A stretch of 64,000 nucleotides of DNA from assembly GCA_038316355.1 (NCBI GenBank), contig JBBQAO010000006.1:1-64000 (forward strand), given 5' to 3'. The DNA comes from Ga0077527 sp038316355 (GTDB taxonomy: Bacteria; Pseudomonadota; Gammaproteobacteria; Burkholderiales; SG8-41). Below, piece after piece: positions 62,434-64,000 of this stretch (its first letter is position 1; every line of letters starts with the position of its first letter). The position numbers were made by a program, and so were the translations under genes. The notes under the pieces are model-generated. The model did no database searches. It was not told the DNA's origin and saw nothing but the letters and a program-made list of their open reading frames with translations.

Positions 62434-64000
62434 ATGGCACGGCAAAGCAAATCGAGTGAATTGGCACGGCAGACATTGCTGGAACTGGCGGCACGCAAAC
62501 TCGAGCCCACACCCGACAATTATCGCGCCCTGTATGCTGAGATCGCCGGCATCGACGACAGTTGCAAGGACCACAGCCCCGAGACCGTTCTGCGCGATTT
62601 TACCGCCCGTCTGCACGGCAACTCGAAGGGCCTGGCGCATCTGGGGAAAACGCTGACCGCAGCGGTTGATTCCCGCGACTGGCAGAAAGTGCAGCGCGGT
62701 CTGGACCTGCTGGTCGACCGTGCATTTACCCAACACCAACCAGCGGCAGACGGCGCCGCCGCGCAGCAAGTCACTGCACGGCTATACGCATTGCTCGCAC
62801 AAACGCTGGAAACAGGTATCAGCACGCAATTGATCGGAACCCCTTCCCTCTTGAGCGAAGCCGCATCGCTCGCAGAATACCTGCGCGAGGGTGCGGCTGT
62901 GGACATGGACAGGCTTCAGCAGCGCCTCAAGTCTCTCTGGCGTGGAATCGAGCTGCAAGGCAAGCAGCAGACCGGGCTGCAAAGCGCCTTGCTGGATCTG
63001 CTACGGCTGATGATCGACAACGTTGGCGAACTGGTCGCCGATGACCGCTGGCTCACCGGGCAAATGCAGGTTGTGACGCAGGCGATCACCGGTCCGCTCA
63101 GTCTGGACGCGCTGGAGGTGGCGCGGATCAACCTGCAGGAAGTGATTGCGCGGCAACGCCAGCTCAAGCAGAGCCTGTCCGAAGTACGTTCCACCCTCAA
63201 GCAGATGGTGGTGGCCTTTGTCGACGCATTGGGAAAACTATCGGAGACCACAGGCGATTACCACGACAGCATAGAAAATCTCTCGCAGCAGATTCGCCAC
63301 ACCGACGACGTGAACCAGCTCAGCCAATTGCTGGAAGAAGTTCTGCGTGAAACCCGTGACGTGCAGGCGAGCACCTTACGCTCGCGCCAGGAAGTATTGG
63401 ACGCACGGCAGAAGGTGGACGAAGCCCAGCGCAAGGCTGCGCAACTCGAAGCCGAACTTCAGCAGGTCAGCGAACAGGTGCAGAACGATTACCTGACCGG
63501 GACCCTGAACCGGCGGGGGCTGAAGGAAGCCTTTGACCGCGAACTGGCGATCGCCGAACGGGAAAATACCCCAACCAGCATCGCTCTGCTCGACATCGAC
63601 AACTTCAAGGACTTGAATGACAACTTCGGTCACCAGGTCGGAGACCGTGTACTCACCCACCTTGCCACACTGATCAAGGACACCGTGCGTCCTGGCGACC
63701 GGGTTTCGCGTTACGGCGGCGAGGAGTTCCTGATTCTGCTGCCCAATGCAGATATCGATCAGGCCATGGCAGTGCTGACTCGCCTGCAGCGCGCGCTGAC
63801 CAAACATTTCTTTCTTAACGATGAAGCGCCGCTGCTGATCACTTTCAGCACCGGTGTCACGCGCCATCTGCCGGGCGAAACGCAGGATGCGGTGATTAAT
63901 CGCGCCGACCAGGCCCTCTATCAGGCGAAACGCAGCGGCAAGAACCGGGTTGTAGCGCTGCTACCCGAAGGCATGGACTGGATACCGGAAACAGGTGCGC
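62434..64000 (+). CDS. Diguanylate cyclase, 3' end beyond the window
   Basis: An open frame from ATG 62434 (after AAAGGGGAACGGG) runs to the right edge without a stop, 522 codons so far. The N-terminal 300 residues are mostly helical with an ARQTLLELAARKLEPTPDNY start found in many betaproteobacterial cyclases. A coiled segment (about 310-350) and a GGDEF domain follow, with motif GGEEF (428-432) and an RxxD inhibitory site (RPGD) five residues before it. It is therefore an active, product-inhibited cyclase. It starts 190 bases after the NarL-type regulator gene. Confidence 0.93.
   Translation, partial: MARQSKSSELARQTLLELAARKLEPTPDNYRALYAEIAGIDDSCKDHSPETVLRDFTARLHGNSKGLAHLGKTLTAAVDSRDWQKVQRGLDLLVDRAFTQHQPAADGAAAQQVTARLYALLAQTLETGISTQLIGTPSLLSEAASLAEYLREGAAVDMDRLQQRLKSLWRGIELQGKQQTGLQSALLDLLRLMIDNVGELVADDRWLTGQMQVVTQAITGPLSLDALEVARINLQEVIARQRQLKQSLSEVRSTLKQMVVAFVDALGKLSETTGDYHDSIENLSQQIRHTDDVNQLSQLLEEVLRETRDVQASTLRSRQEVLDARQKVDEAQRKAAQLEAELQQVSEQVQNDYLTGTLNRRGLKEAFDRELAIAERENTPTSIALLDIDNFKDLNDNFGHQVGDRVLTHLATLIKDTVRPGDRVSRYGGEEFLILLPNADIDQAMAVLTRLQRALTKHFFLNDEAPLLITFSTGVTRHLPGETQDAVINRADQALYQAKRSGKNRVVALLPEGMDWIPETGA

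Noticed and set aside
62434..62500. Sigma-54 promoter suggested by TGGCACGG sequences
   Set aside because: The spacing to the nearest TTGC is wrong and the sites lie inside coding sequence.

Overview
The window is a GC-rich chromosomal segment from a member of the Betaproteobacteria, probably Burkholderiales or a close relative. Three things point there: the gene order rimP-nusA-infB-rbfA-truB-rpsO-pnp, the 400-residue type of TrpS, and several orphan TctC/Bug-type substrate-binding proteins, which are typical of Burkholderiales. No plasmid or phage backbone is visible. The only mobile-element trace is the broken C-terminal end of a tyrosine integrase at the left edge, against the 3' end of a tRNA-His gene.

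Layout. 1-500: integrase remnant, then tRNA-His and tRNA-Arg. 681-9787: dksA, then the translation and RNA operon read leftwards from a strong promoter at about 9760-9787 (rimP, nusA, infB, rbfA, truB, rpsO, pnp). 9895-19870: lexA under an SOS box, trpS, a YciO-type protein, a PHP phosphatase, a DUF1223 protein, an internally duplicated membrane protein, an HNH nuclease, rhlE, a TauE-like exporter and a four-domain rhodanese protein. 19950-28560: accessory metabolism with three Bug receptors, a thioesterase/PIN pair, a TauD-type dioxygenase, a hydrolase-OsmC fusion and a c-di-GMP protein. 29113-38900: clpB with a sigma-32 promoter, a membrane-anchored glutamate-synthase-like protein, nadC, and the alaC-hom-thrC operon. 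38881-43479: a giant multi-PAS histidine kinase. 43629-47486: moxR-DUF58-tgpA operon. 47518-49878: surE-pcm-nlpD without the usual rpoS. 50064-53150: an RraA-like/CoA-transferase/acyl-CoA dehydrogenase operon. 53144-54699: a lysophospholipid acyltransferase and a nitrilase. 54787-64000: a dense signalling island with three kinases, a REC-PAS-GGDEF-EAL protein, a NarL-type regulator and a diguanylate cyclase cut by the window edge.

How the genes work together. Most of the window is housekeeping, and its regulatory signals can be read directly: an SOS box lying over the lexA -10 element, a heat-shock promoter for clpB, and a terminator-like hairpin in the rimP leader. The right-hand 10 kb looks like a cytoplasmic two-component and c-di-GMP network. 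Its two divergent operons share a closely related REC domain, and they are separated by a noncoding region with two sets of short tandem repeats.

The most unusual pattern is a recurring AT-rich element of about 25 bp, with consensus core CAATAAAATCAATTAG. It has at least seven copies. Five contain a perfect match to the E. coli IHF consensus WATCAANNNNTTR and two miss it by one base. Most copies lie just past gene ends, but one overlaps the start of a Bug gene and one lies inside truB.
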